This document shows positions 15,701-28,300 of a DNA stretch of 64,000 nucleotides, in pieces. The notes beneath the pieces are model-generated. The model had not been told where the DNA came from and did not search any database. It saw nothing but the letters and a program-made list of their open reading frames with translations. The stretch is from contig JACDOX010000016.1 of NCBI GenBank assembly GCA_014549065.1, positions 1,691,074 to 1,755,073 of the forward strand, given 5' to 3'. Positions within the stretch are counted from its first letter, which is position 1, and each line of letters opens with the position of its first letter. Origin of the DNA: Cardinalis cardinalis. Taxonomy: Eukaryota > Chordata > Aves > Passeriformes > Cardinalidae. The translations under genes were made by a program, and so were the position numbers.

Positions 15701-17426
15701 TTTTGTCAAAAGCACTCCTGGAGAGTGAGACAGCAGCATTGCTGTGCTTTATGAGATCCCGGATGCCATTGTCCTAACAGCAGGCCCTAAGAAGGATAAG
15801 TTAGGAGAAGGTGATTCATTAATCACCCCTCTGTTATTTTTGACTCTGTCAGACTTCTCAGTATTCCCATGCAGCAGTGGGACAAGGATGCTTCAGGTTT
15901 TTACTTTTATTTTGTTTTCTCCCTTACATTTGAAGTAAAGTGGTGCTTGGGTGGTGGGGGCTCCACGAGGTTTTACAGCAGAGCAGGTGGCTTGAGCCAG
16001 CTCAGATGAATCAAAGGCAAGGACAGCTGGGTCTGGTGGCTGCAGCTCTAGAAACAGCCAGGTTTGAGCATTTGTAATAACTTAAGTTGGGGCAGGGGCC
16101 ACGTGCNTGTGGCAGTTCCTCTCTGCTGTGCTGTGATTTATTGTGACAGAAAGCAGGGTTAGTGTTACCTCACCCTGCGGCTGGAAGGATGATTTTGTGC
16201 TTTACCTTGGCATTACTTGATGCAGTGCTCTCTCTCCCTCCATGAGGGTCAGTGTTTGCAGGGTTTCTGGGTTCCTGCAGGAACTTTGCCAGCATCTGAA
16301 ACATGTACCTACCAAGAAACACCCAACCAAAAAACCACCATGGGACAACAGGAAGGTTAGAGGAGCACTGGTCCTCCTTTTCCTGGCTGAAATACAATGT
16401 CTGCTCATAGAAACAGTAATAAAATACCCTCNAAACAAACAGGAAAGAAAATACAACAATAAAAAAATACCCTGTACTGTTTCAGTATTACCCCAGGAGG
16501 AGACAAAATCAGTCTTAGAACTTCCCTTTGCCTTGCTTCTGCTTTGCTGCTGCAGGGTATTAAAGTTCTGGCAAAAAAAATTTCTGTGCCCTGTTGTCCA
16601 GGCAGGAGAAGGCAGTTCCAGCCCTGGNAGAAAGGCACAGACCAAAGGCACATGGAGAACTCAAGGGAGCAGCCCCCAGTGCTGGCCTCACACAGCTCCT
16701 CTGAGGTGGGGGATAAATCCTGCCCATCTTCACCCTTGCAGCAATCCCAGCCTCAGTGACCAGCCACAGTGATCACAGCTGCAGATAGAAAACCGGGATG
16801 GCAGGGGGGTTGGCTTTTCCTTTTGTTTTGTTTGTAAATTTTTTATTTTACTAAATTTGACCTTACCAGGAAACACCTCTCAGTCCTCTTGCACCTTCAG
16901 TGCAAAGAGAATTCATTATGCCCCTTCTTCTNTTTCACTGTTTCTGGGGATTTACTGACAAGTTGAAAACAAAGCAGGAGTGGTCCTAATGATGTGACAG
17001 GAACAATAAAAAACTAAGNAAATAAATGTGAAGAATGCCAGGTTTTGGTAAAAATCAAGAGACAGTGCAGGGAATTTTAACAGCAAAAACCTTCTAAGGC
17101 TGTTTTGTTTCTTTTTTTTTTAATCACTGTCAATTAAATCACCTGATAGGATTTCCTGAAAAGTCCAATTTAAGTTGTTATTATTTATTTAGAAATATGT
17201 CAGGGCAAAAAGACTTATGAGTTCATTTTAAAAAATAAATTANACTCCAAAGGTTACATAGTGGAGGGAAGCAACGAACATCTGTGTCATCATGGTGCCC
17301 CATAAAAACCCTCTTTGGGGATTTGCTACATACAGACACCTGCTTAGCAATGATGNCAAAGCTCATCTGTTTCCTTAACTTTGTAGAGGACAAGAATCCC
17401 CCAATAGCCTTGATTCCAAAATACAG
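6756..17426. other. Intergenic, no gene recognised
   Basis: No coding frame longer than chance and no recognised family. Small local repeats include GGATCT/ATCTGG units at about 7314-7341, a T-run at about 8468, and the AAATTTGAGAGAC repeat at 14172. Ambiguous bases are frequent, commonly one every few hundred bases. Confidence 0.6.
14172..14226. repeat. Short irregular tandem repeat of AAATTTGAGAGAC
   Basis: Three copies of AAATTTGAGAGAC occur within 55 bases, separated by short spacers (CATA and CCTGTGC types). Copies one and three share the preceding GTGC. Confidence 0.85.
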
Positions 17427-17535
17427 TTCATTTATTTATCATATATGATTTATTTATTATATTTGATTGCATATTTTCTGTTTATTGTATATGATTTATT
17501 TATTATATTTGATTTATTTATTGTATATCATATAT
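17427..17535. repeat. AT-rich minisatellite-like repeat
   Basis: Repeated blocks of ATATGATTTATTTATTATA with a spacing of about 46 bases, degenerating into TTTATTTATTG units. The stretch is nearly pure A and T. It is probably a slippage-derived low-complexity tract. Confidence 0.8.
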
Positions 17536-17539
17536 ACAT

Positions 17540-19337
17540 TTGTAAATATGTCTATTATAGATACATTCTGTCTAACTAGTTGATAAAAAACATATATGTA
17601 AAATAAAATTTGAAACAGGCTTTTGAATACTGAAACTTCAATCCATNTAGTTGTTGAGTTTAGCATGGAACAATGATCAAAATTTGGATTTGCAGAAAAT
17701 AAATCCCCGGACTTGCTTTCCTGTTCTTTAGGCCTCATCAAACATTCTTTTGCATACATAATTAGAATGGCCAAAGCAATTACCTGCCAGGTATTTGTTA
17801 TTACCTCAGTGCTGGGACAAAACCCAACAAACCCAGCGAGAAAAGCCCTCTGTTTATTCAAGAGAGTCCTGTTATCTCTGCCTACCCTGGAGGTGGCTTT
17901 GGCCTAATTTAGGTGCTCAGAAGGGAAAGCAGTGAGCGCTGCAGACACAGTCCTGTGGGTATTCCAAGTGTGGGACCAGAATTGCTGGCCAAGGGAGCTG
18001 CAGCTGGAGGTGACTCCCAATGCTGTTATAGCTCACCCAAAGGAGAATGCNGGCCTTCAATCACACAAATGTGTTATCCAACGGGATCCAAATATGTTCT
18101 CATATTTATGCATAACCTGTTTGGAGTTGCCTGATTTTGCCTGTCAGTAGCTTTTTGGTTTCCTTCTTATAAATATGAAGCACATATATCTAGAAGTAAC
18201 TATGTTTAATTTTATTTTTCTTCACATTAAAGGATTATATTTAAAATATATTATTTAAGACATTTATAAATTTTTCTGCTACCTTTGAATATTATGCAAT
18301 TCCCCAACAATAAAAATGTAATGNAACTATGAATTATAATTAATTGTGCTTAGACTGTTCTTTTATTTATCAGAAATATTTTTAAAAAACATTTCTGCAG
18401 TAGCCTATATATTTTATTTAGAGTTGTGGATTCTATTTCTCTGATGCATTTCCATATTTTGCTTCATGTTTAATGATTTACTATTGGCATTTTTTAACTT
18501 TAAGAGTATAACTGAAGCTTGTTCATTTTTTTTTTTTTACATTTCAGTGCTGTAGAGCTCTACTTTTACTGGTATTAAATTTAAAGTTGTAATGTTATGA
18601 TTCCTCACTTTCACGACTATTGATAGAAATATAAAATGTATCAGATGATATAAAAAACAACATATTTTGTGGTAAAACCTTTCTTAATGAAGATTAAGCT
18701 TGTCTTGGAATGATTGCTTTTGGGAAATAATTGATATTGCAAAAGTAGAGTAAGAAAAGGAAGAAAACATAATTTAAATTTCACCCAATCCATGGATTAC
18801 AGTCCATATCAAGTTCTAAGAGGTAATTTCTAATATCACTTTAAACTTTATATTCAATTTGCAATGCCTGTTTCTCCACTGGCAGAGAGTCATGCGAGCC
18901 CCAACGTGAGCTGCAGTAAATCAGCACACGTTCACTGAAATCTGTAAATACAACAGCTCCCACCAGCTAATGAGCAACACCCGTTCTGCAGAGAACATTG
19001 TGCTGCACCAACATCTATTTTATCTCCACAGGCCAGGGTAAGATCTTCTCACAGAAGCAGACAAAGCCCAGGACTTCCACGTAACACTGCAAACCTCTGG
19101 CAATCCTGCTGTAGATGCAAACACCAAATGCTCCTGCCCAGCTGATGGACTCCACCAGCAATGCTGAAGGGAAGATTTTCAGAATCAGGTTTTCTCACCT
19201 CCCAGGATTTATTTTGAAGCTGGCCCAAGCTGGTTTAGAAGATTTGATCATCCAAAAGCTGTTTCATCTTGCTGACTGCATGCTTGTTACCTCTGACCAT
19301 CTCTCCATTTCATCGGGGCACCTTCCTAGGTGTTGAA
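17540..19337. other. Intergenic, AT-rich, no gene recognised
   Basis: Between about 18160 and 18860 the sequence is especially rich in A and T, with many TTTATT and AATAAA strings on both strands. No coding signal is seen. Confidence 0.55.
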
Positions 19338-19684
19338 TGTTAGCGTTCAAAAACACAATCACGCAATGATTATATGTGGTGCTTTTTATTTAAGAGCTCT
19401 GGGAATCNGGGTATTACCCAAATCTAATTCNNACCNTACATTTGAGATGAGCGTGGTTTATACTCTATCGTTATATAACTTTCATGTTAATTATTAAACT
19501 TATATTGTTCTATTGTATACATAGATTCCAGCTAAACACACATCCCAATATAGTTTCTCGTGATTCTTCTTATGGTTATATAATAATTATATTTAATTGC
19601 TAAACAATCATCACATCTAACAATTATATCATTTATCATATTGCTTATGCAGGTGCANTGATCTGAGAAAACACAAAGCTAACA
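19338..19684 (-). mobile_element. Probable solo LTR of an endogenous retrovirus, 347 bp, minus orientation
   Basis: Termini form a perfect 7-bp inverted repeat, TGTTAGC and GCTAACA. On the minus strand an AATAAA lies near the end (about 19387-19392), followed by a short R/U5-like segment. Flanking bases (TTGAA at the left, TTTTC at the right) do not form a target-site duplication, so one end may have been altered. Five ambiguous bases fall inside it, four of them between 19409 and 19437. Confidence 0.75.
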
Positions 19685-21245
19685 TTTTCAGAATCTATTT
19701 TTCCAGNGTTCCACTATCACTAAGCCTTACCTAATGGACAGGTCTAGGGTTAGGTCTTGGTCTAGAGCACAGCTCTAGCAGTCTTTCATTCCAAACCAAT
19801 GTTTCCACAAACTGAGGGTGTAGCAAACCCCATTAGGCACCTGCTAAACAAAGAACCAGGCCCATGGATTTCAGGGGTCTCTCCTTGACTCCAGGTTCTG
19901 CCACAGTAGGGNCCCAACTGGGACAGAGAGCTCCTGACACAGCAGTACCAACACTGCTGCTAACAAAGCACTTTTCTAATGAGTAAATTGAATATTCTCC
20001 TCTTTGGGAAGGTTAATCTAGCACCTTTCATGAGCACAGTACTCATTAATATGTATCTTGCATTTTTAAAACCTTGTCTCCAGCTAAAAAAAAAAATCAT
20101 CTTACACATTGATTAGAGCTATAGCTATTCATATTTCCTTTTCATCTTCCCCACTTCTAGGGTCCTAAAATTACTGCATTGCATTTGTACATCCNTAAGT
20201 GGCAATAAACCTTTTAAAATATAAACACCACTGTGGATTTGCATGTCTTTTGAGAGAAAACATGATGGGAGAACTTTGGAACCTAGGAAATTTTTTGCTA
20301 GTTTGTTTAAACGTATAATTTAGTTTTCATTCTCTGTTTATGTCATAATTTTTGTCAGTCCAACAAGGCACTGAAGCTCAGGCCCAACTTTAAATTTGTG
20401 CCTATTCTTGTTGCCTTCACTGAGACTTAGCAAGAAGCCAGGCAGAGAACAGAATGGGACTCTATGGGATGTGGGAGGTTTAGGAACNGCATAAAAGGAG
20501 CTTGTGGTGGCACCTGTCCTCAATATCCTACCAGAAGGTCACCATAAATCAACTTGCTGCAGAAACTGATTTCAGACAGAAAGGAAATGAAATTGCACTG
20601 AGCACAGTGGGTATTTTGAAGTAGTCTCTTAGGATGGAAGTTTGCCTGTTGGCAATGCTGCAGTTGTGGATATTACAAATGAAATATTCTGAATGTGAAG
20701 GCTTTGGTACCCTTGGTATCCTTGATACCAGAGAGAAGAGCAAGGGAGGGAACCACCCCACTATCATCTTGTTAACATTCCTGACAAGTGCACTAAGGAC
20801 ACTGGAAAAGCACTATACTGCTAATGCTGCCATGTGAGCAATAAGACATGCCAAATTCTGAAAAACACCTCCCTCAGGGGAGCAAGTGAAAGCTGTTTAC
20901 AATAGATCAGAAACTCCTGTCTGAGATTTATCAGCGACTGTCACAGGTGAGAAGTGTTTACTAACAAAGCCAGAACAAGTGACAGAGAAGGTGATGACTC
21001 CTTCAGGATGCTCAGCCTTCGGAATAATTCATCTTGTGGCAGCAGCCATGGCAAGTCCCAGACTGGAGCTTTCAGCAGGCAGCTCGGGCACAGCAGAAGC
21101 ATTCCCCACCCTGGGCAGATCTAATCTAACCAACTGCACTGCAGCTGCCCTGAGGCAGAAAGGGAAATGGAAAATTGGATCCGATTCTGACTTCCATGAG
21201 AGCACTGCAGAGATTCNTTTCCCTGCATTTGATTTGACTAGATTA
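19685..21245. other. Intergenic, no gene recognised
   Basis: Sequence between the minus-strand LTR and the sense CR1 fragment. The part next to the LTR (to about 19935) is less AT-rich and could be an old repeat remnant, but I could not identify it. No coding signal. Confidence 0.5.
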
Positions 21246-21455
21246 GATTAGGAGAAGTTCTTTNCTGNGAGGATGGNGAGGCCTTGGCACAGTTTGCCCA
21301 GAGAAGCTGTGGATACCCTTGGAAGTGTCCAAGGCCAGGCTGGATGGGGCTTGGAGCAGCCTGGCCCAGTGCAGGTGTCCCTGCCCTTGGCAGAGGGGGT
21401 GGAACAAGGTGATGTTTAAGGTCCCTTCCAAGCCAATCCATTTTGGAATGAAACT
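21246..21455 (+). mobile_element. CR1 LINE 3' fragment, sense
   Basis: About 210 bases resembling the CR1 3' end: GCCCAGAGAAGCTGTGG, GGCCAGGCTGGATGGGGCT, CAGGTGTCCCTGCCC and AAGGTCCCTTCCAAGCCAATCC, in the order expected for the sense strand. The usual 8-bp tail repeat (ATTCTATG) is not preserved. Three ambiguous bases cluster in its first 35 bases. It is a dead, 5'-truncated copy. Confidence 0.88.
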
Positions 21456-24400
21456 CTGGGGAACAGCTTTCTTTAATTGCAGGAGGGAACCAGAAGCTTT
21501 GCCTACCTAAGGCTCTGTATCGGCTGTACCATACAATGAACAGAAATATAATTTTTCTCTTCTGCTCTCACAGTCCATAAATTTTACTCTAAGAATTGAA
21601 TGGAAACTGCAGTTGGTAACTAATAAGGGAGAACTGAGAAGTCCCTAAAAGAAGCAAGGAATTTTTTGATAGATATCTCATTATGTCATATTTTGACTGT
21701 TCAACCAGCTGTTCTTTTTTTAAATAAACCCTTCATTCCAGGTTTGCTGCAGTACATCACCATTTTTTTGGAGATTCCAGAGAGTTTTTCCTTCTACTTT
21801 TGGAAGCATCTTTCAGGCCCTGACAAGTATTTTCCAGGAAAGCTGACTGCAAGTGCACTTGTCGTCTTAAATTAAACACCCAGTGCCATTTGCAAGCAGA
21901 TTTCTGTGGAGACAATCAAAAGCTTGCAGACCTCAGCCCCTCCTTTCTTTAGCAGCCAGAAACATTTTTATAGGCTCTATCACATATTTGCATCAATCTC
22001 CATTCAATAGACCTTGTCTCCTCACCACACCAACATACACTGCTCATTACAAAAATTAACAGGTTAATGAGCAGGAGGGGGGATGATTATCAGTTCTGAT
22101 GGATGGGTAGCAGTTCTTGTCTGCTGATACCCTGGGCCAGGAACATCATAAAGATCCACCTAGTTCCTTTCCTGTGGCCACATATTAAGTTTTCCAGCTT
22201 AAAGTCTGTTATAACAGAAATATTCATCAAAAGCAGGCTAAAGGAAGACAGGATAAGAATAGCATGTGACTACATCAAAAGGTCTTTCCAAAGAAACCGA
22301 TTTTTTCAAATATATATTTCCGTTAATGAGATCAATATGGGTCTTTTCTTGTGGCTTAGATCACAGGGCCTTAGCAAATGCAGATAATAACCCTCCCTTT
22401 TCTGACTCTTTGGGAAATGGATGACCTTCACTGAACAGCTTTAGGAAGAGCCAAAGTTGCTCTCTAATCTCCATTGCTGTTTATGTGCTCTGGTCTAAGT
22501 AGTGCTAGATAAAATACCTGTGTATTCACACCTGTATCTTTACAGTAGACTCATAAAGAAGTTTCTCAGCAACACCTACATGTAAAGGTTTAAAACACAA
22601 TTCCATTGAAACTCCTCTAGGTATCTCGAGGTTACAATAGGCTGTGATAACCAGCAGTTTGCAAATGGTAGCCTGCAGCCATAACAAGAGGCTTGCTTGA
22701 TTTCTCTGTTTGAGAGGTGGGACAGTAAAGCAATAAATATGCAATGTGCTTTCCTCTGTGGAAAAGAAAGTGCAAAACCACAACAAACAGGAACAGACAA
22801 CAACATTTGGAGATAACACTACTAAAATAGAGACAAGTTGCAGCCTGAGGGCATTAAACCTGCCTTCCCTTAAACTTCTCTTGTGTACAATCATTGCCTA
22901 CAGGATTCCTGTTTTACTGAACTTTTTAGCATCCAATGATCATTAGATGGACCTCATCAAAGCAAATGCTGACCAAATGAACTTTTATCCTTTCTTCCAC
23001 CTTGTCTGTCCCTGCACCATANATGAAACCAACTTCTATCATCCATCCTTTGTAAACTTATCACTTTCCCCTCCAGGTAATTATCTATTCCACCTAGGAT
23101 TTTTAAAATTTTTTTTGGAAGTTTTGAAGAGCTTTAGAAAATGGAGAGGCAAAGGAATAAAAACAGGCATCTGAGAAAGCAATAATAAAACTGGGTGAGC
23201 TGGAAAAAACTAATCACATGAATTAGGCAAGATTTAGAGCTACTGAAAGAAAACGTGACTCCAATGACACCAACAATCTAAGAAATGTGTGCAGATATGC
23301 ATTTTTCTCTTATATTGCCATTCACAGCAGCAATGTGAATGGCAATATAAGAGGAATCCCTTGACTTTCCACTTACACAATGCAATCTTGTTTCTCTCAT
23401 ACCACTAAGTACATTTATATCTAAATCATAGAATTCATTGCTTTATATTTCACTTTCTGACACAGAGTCATGGCTGATTCCCAGAGTTACTTCTTCTCTC
23501 AGCAAAATCNATATTAATACCCCTGCAAGTGAATATCTAGTGAATTTATTATAAGGGGAAATGGTTAGACACATACAAACCTCAGAGAAATTTAATCCAT
23601 GCATCAAAATACTTACAGTGCTGAATAAATTGAAAATGGAATGTGTGATACAGATCTGTGTTTGGAGCAGAAGTAAAGAAAGTCACTCAAGTAGTTTTGC
23701 TATCACAAATTAAAGTACTTAAGATTTCTTAATTCAAAGCTATAAAAAAATTCCTTCCTGTGGGCACTGCAGAGCAGTACATTTTTTATAATTGAAATAA
23801 ACAGCTTGAAGTTCTATCTAATCAGATTTGGTTTGGTGTTCTTTTGTCATTAGGTTTTTATCCCCAAATCAAATTAGAAATGCAATGCATTGGAGGGAAG
23901 ATAGTGTGTTGAGGCTTCAATGAAGCAGCAGAGAGATGCAGAAATCTTAGCTCAGAAGTGGGATGGGCTATTGATATCAGCCATCCTGAAACAATTTANC
24001 ATTTGCTCTCCATTTTTGGACATGCTCAAAATTTCCAGTTTATCACGGAGTCCAAAGTGAGATCTGCTAGGATTGAGTTTAACACATAAATGAGCAAAAA
24101 TACATGCTTTAAAGCCTTAAACCTTGCACNGTTTAAAACCTTAAACTTTCATGCTTGAAATAGTTTTACCTTCATGAAAAAGCCCCAAGCACAATACAGC
24201 TGAATGACTACTCACAGTGACTTTCTGAGAGACTTTCTCTACTCCACTAAGAGCAGCTTAAATGTGCTTTTTTTTTTTTGTTTTTCTTTCAATGAGTCAG
24301 AAATTGCCCTTTCTATAACCTGAGGCAGCATTTTCTGCTCTTCTAGGTGGTACAGAATTGTTATCAGTCTAGATATTGTGGTGTCCAAATGCCATGTCAT

Positions 24401-24844
24401 CTAGTGGAGGAGCTGTCAGCACTTGGGTTTATTTTGGGGCACTGGTTTTTAGCACTGGCTTTTCTTTTTGTCAGTTTGGGTTTATTTTTACTGCAGTAAA
24501 TTAGTGTTTCCCATAGAGGCAAATCCCAGAGCAGGGGATCTGACAGCACACAGGTAATTCACTCCCAGAAATCCCAGCTCAGCACAGGAGTCTGGTATCA
24601 GCAAAGGCAGCCCCATCTCATGGCTGTGGTTTAATCAGGGACAGAGAGAGAAGGAGACTTCCCCTGCTGTTTGCTCAGCTCCCAAACCCCTGCAACAGCT
24701 CAGTGGCAGAAATGTCACTCAGCTCCCAGGGATGGAGCTCCTGGGCTGGGCTGCACAGGGACATTGCAGGTGACATCACAGGGGCACTGCACACCCACAA
24801 GGGCTCACTATGCAGACCTGCCCGTTCAAGAGAAAACTGATATC
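21456..24844. other. Intergenic, no gene recognised
   Basis: Unique-looking AT-rich sequence apart from the perfect hairpin at 23307-23353. Short frames here have no recognisable domain. Confidence 0.55.
23307..23353. repeat. Perfect inverted repeat: 20-bp arms, 7-base loop
   Basis: The left arm (23307-23326, starting CTCTTATATTG) is exactly complementary to the right arm (23334-23353, ending CAATATAAGAG), with loop GCAGCAA between. The hairpin has no mismatches. It is shorter than a typical microRNA precursor, with no visible extension of the stem at its base. No terminal duplication or transposon end was recognised. Confidence 0.95.
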
Positions 24845-24850
24845 CACATG

Positions 24851-25235
24851 TGTAGCCAGGATATTGTCTGAAAAATCCTTTCCTTAGGATTTTTCCTCCT
24901 GAGAAGCTGAGAGGCCTCAGGAACAAAATGGAAACAATGGTTATCTGCTGCTGTGGAATGCAACAGGTGCATCTGGGATTGGTCTCATGTGGTTGCTTCT
25001 AATTAATGGCCAATCACAGTCAGCTGGCTTGGACTCTCTGTCTGAGACACAAGCTTTTGTTATCATTCTTTCTTTTTCTATTCTTAGCTAGCCTTCTGAT
25101 GAAATCCTTTCTTCTATTCTTTTAGTATAGTTTTAATATAATATATATCATAAAATAATAAATCAAGCCTTCTGAAACATGGAGTCAGATCCTCATCTCT
25201 TCCCTCATCCTCAGACCCCTGTGAACATGGTCACA
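24851..25235 (+). mobile_element. Solo LTR of an endogenous retrovirus, 385 bp, with 6-bp target-site duplication
   Basis: The element starts TGTAGCC and ends GGTCACA (TG...CA termini). It is flanked on both sides by CACATG (24845-24850 and 25236-25241), a clean 6-bp target-site duplication. An AATAAT/AATAAA cluster lies near the right end in plus orientation, as expected for the LTR polyadenylation signal. No gag, pol or env frame adjoins it, so it is a recombinant solo LTR. It resembles a songbird LTR family that I recall but cannot name with certainty. Confidence 0.92.
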
Positions 25236-25265
25236 CACATGTCTTCAGATTTCTATAACACACAG

Positions 25266-25322
25266 TATATTAATAATATATTATTATTATAATATATTAA
25301 TAATATATAATAATTAGATAAT
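25266..25322. repeat. AT-rich low-complexity tract next to the solo LTR
   Basis: Almost pure A and T with TAATATATTA-type units, beginning about 25 bases beyond the right target-site duplication of the LTR at 24851-25235. Confidence 0.85.
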
Positions 25323-28300
25323 ACAGCCCTATTTTCAAAGGTGTGCTGCCACTATCTTTAAAGGTAGCTGCTTGATATCTGCAAGCACTTAAAGCACTTT
25401 GAGGATTGGATTCTCAGGGCAGATCCACACAGCTCTTTGAAAAGTGGACAAACTGATGCTGAGCTCTCTGGATCCCTGGTGAGACACAAGTTTTTTAAAA
25501 ATTTGATGCCAGATGAAAAACTGGTTTTGCCTGTAAGAAAGATCTCTTGGCAAACAAGCAGGGAAAAAAAAAAAAGTACAAAGTACATGCACAGTACAAG
25601 TACATCCTCCTGCCTGTCTTCCCAGTTCCTTCCAGAAAGCCTGAGCAATTTCTCTATGCTCTGAGGTAACACAGCCCCATCTTAATGCAGGAATGTGAAA
25701 TATAACAGTGGAAATAATGGGGGTACACCCAGATAAACATTCTGGATCTGTATCAGTTCTTCGTGGATATTTTTAGCTAGTGAAAAACTATTCAACCATG
25801 TTCAAAGCAGCAGTTAATTTTGTGGCTTCTGTTGTTTTGTTTTTCTTTTCTCCTTCAGAATGCAACATATTTACATAGAATCCCTAGTTCTTCTGTGGTT
25901 TGGTATAGAATTTACTCCCTTCCACTTTAAATGCCTTACTGTTTGATGTTGGTTGTTGCCTTATTTTTTTAAGTCAGAAGCAGAACAAATCTTGATAGCT
26001 ACAATCAGTATTCTGTTACCCTTACACCNTTTCTTTACCTTTTGCCTTCTCACTGAGCTGTTACACCATACAAGCAAAAGTAGATTTACTGGTGACAACA
26101 GTAAACCATGTCCAAGTTATAGTGCAGCATTTTTCTGATGATGATTTCCAATTTGAGCAACACCAAGGGTTTCATAGAGCTGCTGAACCTGTGTGGAGTT
26201 GCCAGACTGCAGCTGTGGCATTGCCTCTGCTCAGGACACTAGGGTGAGCTGGGGAGAGCTGAGGGTGTACANGTTTGTGCTGAGGGCTAAATACTGGATA
26301 ATTTCTGTGGCTACTTAAATGCAAGATATTAGTGAGCTCTCANTCCTATGAAATCATAACACAGCCTCAGCATCTGCACCACTCCAGGCACAGCTTCCAA
26401 CCTCCAGCTGTTTTATTCTCTAGCACTTTTAATATTTCCACATCTGCATATGATTTTGTGTCAAGCAATTATTAAAATTATCCCTATTAAAAAGGTGCCA
26501 TATAAACCAGTTCCACTATTGCTACTGTTTAAAAGTATGAATTATAATTTCTTCCCTGAGGAGAATTTAATGCACAAGAAAAATACAACTCCCCTGAATG
26601 TGGCTTAAAAATTTATAAGGACTGGAAAGCTTTTGTCCAAGTATCTTATATTCACAATAATGTGATCTGTTGCCCAGTGTGATTAGCACTTACCAGATCT
26701 ACAGCCCTGGCAGGGCTGCTTTGCTCGTTTCTTAGAGGACCTAAATCATCACTAACATGTGACTTAACATTCTTTATGTGAGTCCACTCTTGTGAAGTCA
26801 CCCTGCATAAAATGCACCCAGCCACACAGATAGAGGGGCTATANCCTCCTGTGGTGTTGCATTGGCAATCTAGAGGATGAGGAAAACTAAAAAACCTAAT
26901 TATGGATCCATTCTTGCATTTATACAATATAAGGTGTGTGTGCTGTGGGTGTGTTGTATTTCTTGGTATAAATGGATATTTAAACCAGAATAATTGCCTT
27001 TGTATGCAGAGGATTTAGTACCTGGAATTCAAATGAGAAAGAAAAATCCATTCCCGTTCCATTTATTAGGTGATGAAATTGTATTGAATTATGTCAATTC
27101 CTCTTCTCTCTCTTCATTTCAAATAATACGTTCTGTTTTGAAAGGGTAAAGAAGTGTCAAACAGCCAGAACTGGCACCCACTACTGAGCAAATGGAGGGC
27201 AGCAAAGTGAGTGGGCATGGGATGCTGACAAACTGTCTGGAGTAGAGGTTTTGGTTACTGCCCCTCTTAACAAACATGTAAAAAGAGTTTGGAAAAAAGC
27301 TTGCACTGAAAAANGTCTCTTCCTGTGCAAATATAAACTTGCCAAAGAAAAGATCAATGTGGAAATAGGAACATGCAAATTTCCCAGTCACACATGGAAA
27401 AAAAACAGACTTTTTTTGCACACCCAAAAAGTGTGCATTTCTAGCAATTGTCTCATAAAGAATGAATTTGCAATGCAGAAACAATATTATCTGATTACAA
27501 AGCACAGAGGATTAACATTTATTGGCAATCAGCAGGGAGAANAGAATTCATTCTCACTTTTTCAGTTCACATCAGTGAGAAATACATCTGCAGAAAATCA
27601 AAGCCTGTATTGATGATGTTCAGGAAAAGAGATAATTTTATTAGAGCAAATAGCTGTAAGTAGCCATGTGATTTTCAGCAACCCACAAAAGAAGCATTAC
27701 AGTTTTGAACTGTATTATTCAGCCTCTCTCCCAACTCTTTCATCAAAAATCTCATCTCAATCTGCAAGAATCTTTTGCTCACTGGCTGCACTTTTAAATG
27801 ACCAGCAATCAAGATGGTTAAGCTACACTACAAATCCAGCCTTCTGGTTATGGATTTTTAATTACTCTCAATTACTCCTTCTCTTTTTTGATCCCTTATT
27901 ACTTGTTTTTGCCAAACACCATCCCAATCCCACAGCCATTCAACTCAGCAGGAGTCATTCTATTAATGAAGTTTTGATCTGTAACAGCTTCTTTCATTTG
28001 CACTGCAGACTATCAGGATCAAATCACAGCTGAGTGATGTGGTAGAACAAATTGACTCATGAACAGTGCAAAGTCTGGCTTCCAGATCACTCCTGTGCTA
28101 TTTGCACCCCCATCCCACCTCCCTGGGTAATTCCCATNTCCCCACAGCTCTGTCACAGTGGCTCTGCCCTGCACATTCCCAGCCCCCCTGCTATGATTCT
28201 CCTCTCCCCCAGCAGCTCCCTCTGCTCCCCAGGCCCTTTCCCTGCCACATTTTACATCAGAGCAGCCATCCTGCCATGCTGATTGCTCTGCCCTGTGCTG

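Noticed and set aside
16202..16772. Overlapping open frames of about 150-176 codons on both strands
   Set aside because: They include ambiguous bases, have no recognisable domain, and coincide on both strands, so they are chance frames.
23307..23353. Hairpin considered as a microRNA precursor
   Set aside because: The total length of 47 bases and the absence of a longer lower stem are atypical for a microRNA precursor. Kept only as an inverted repeat.
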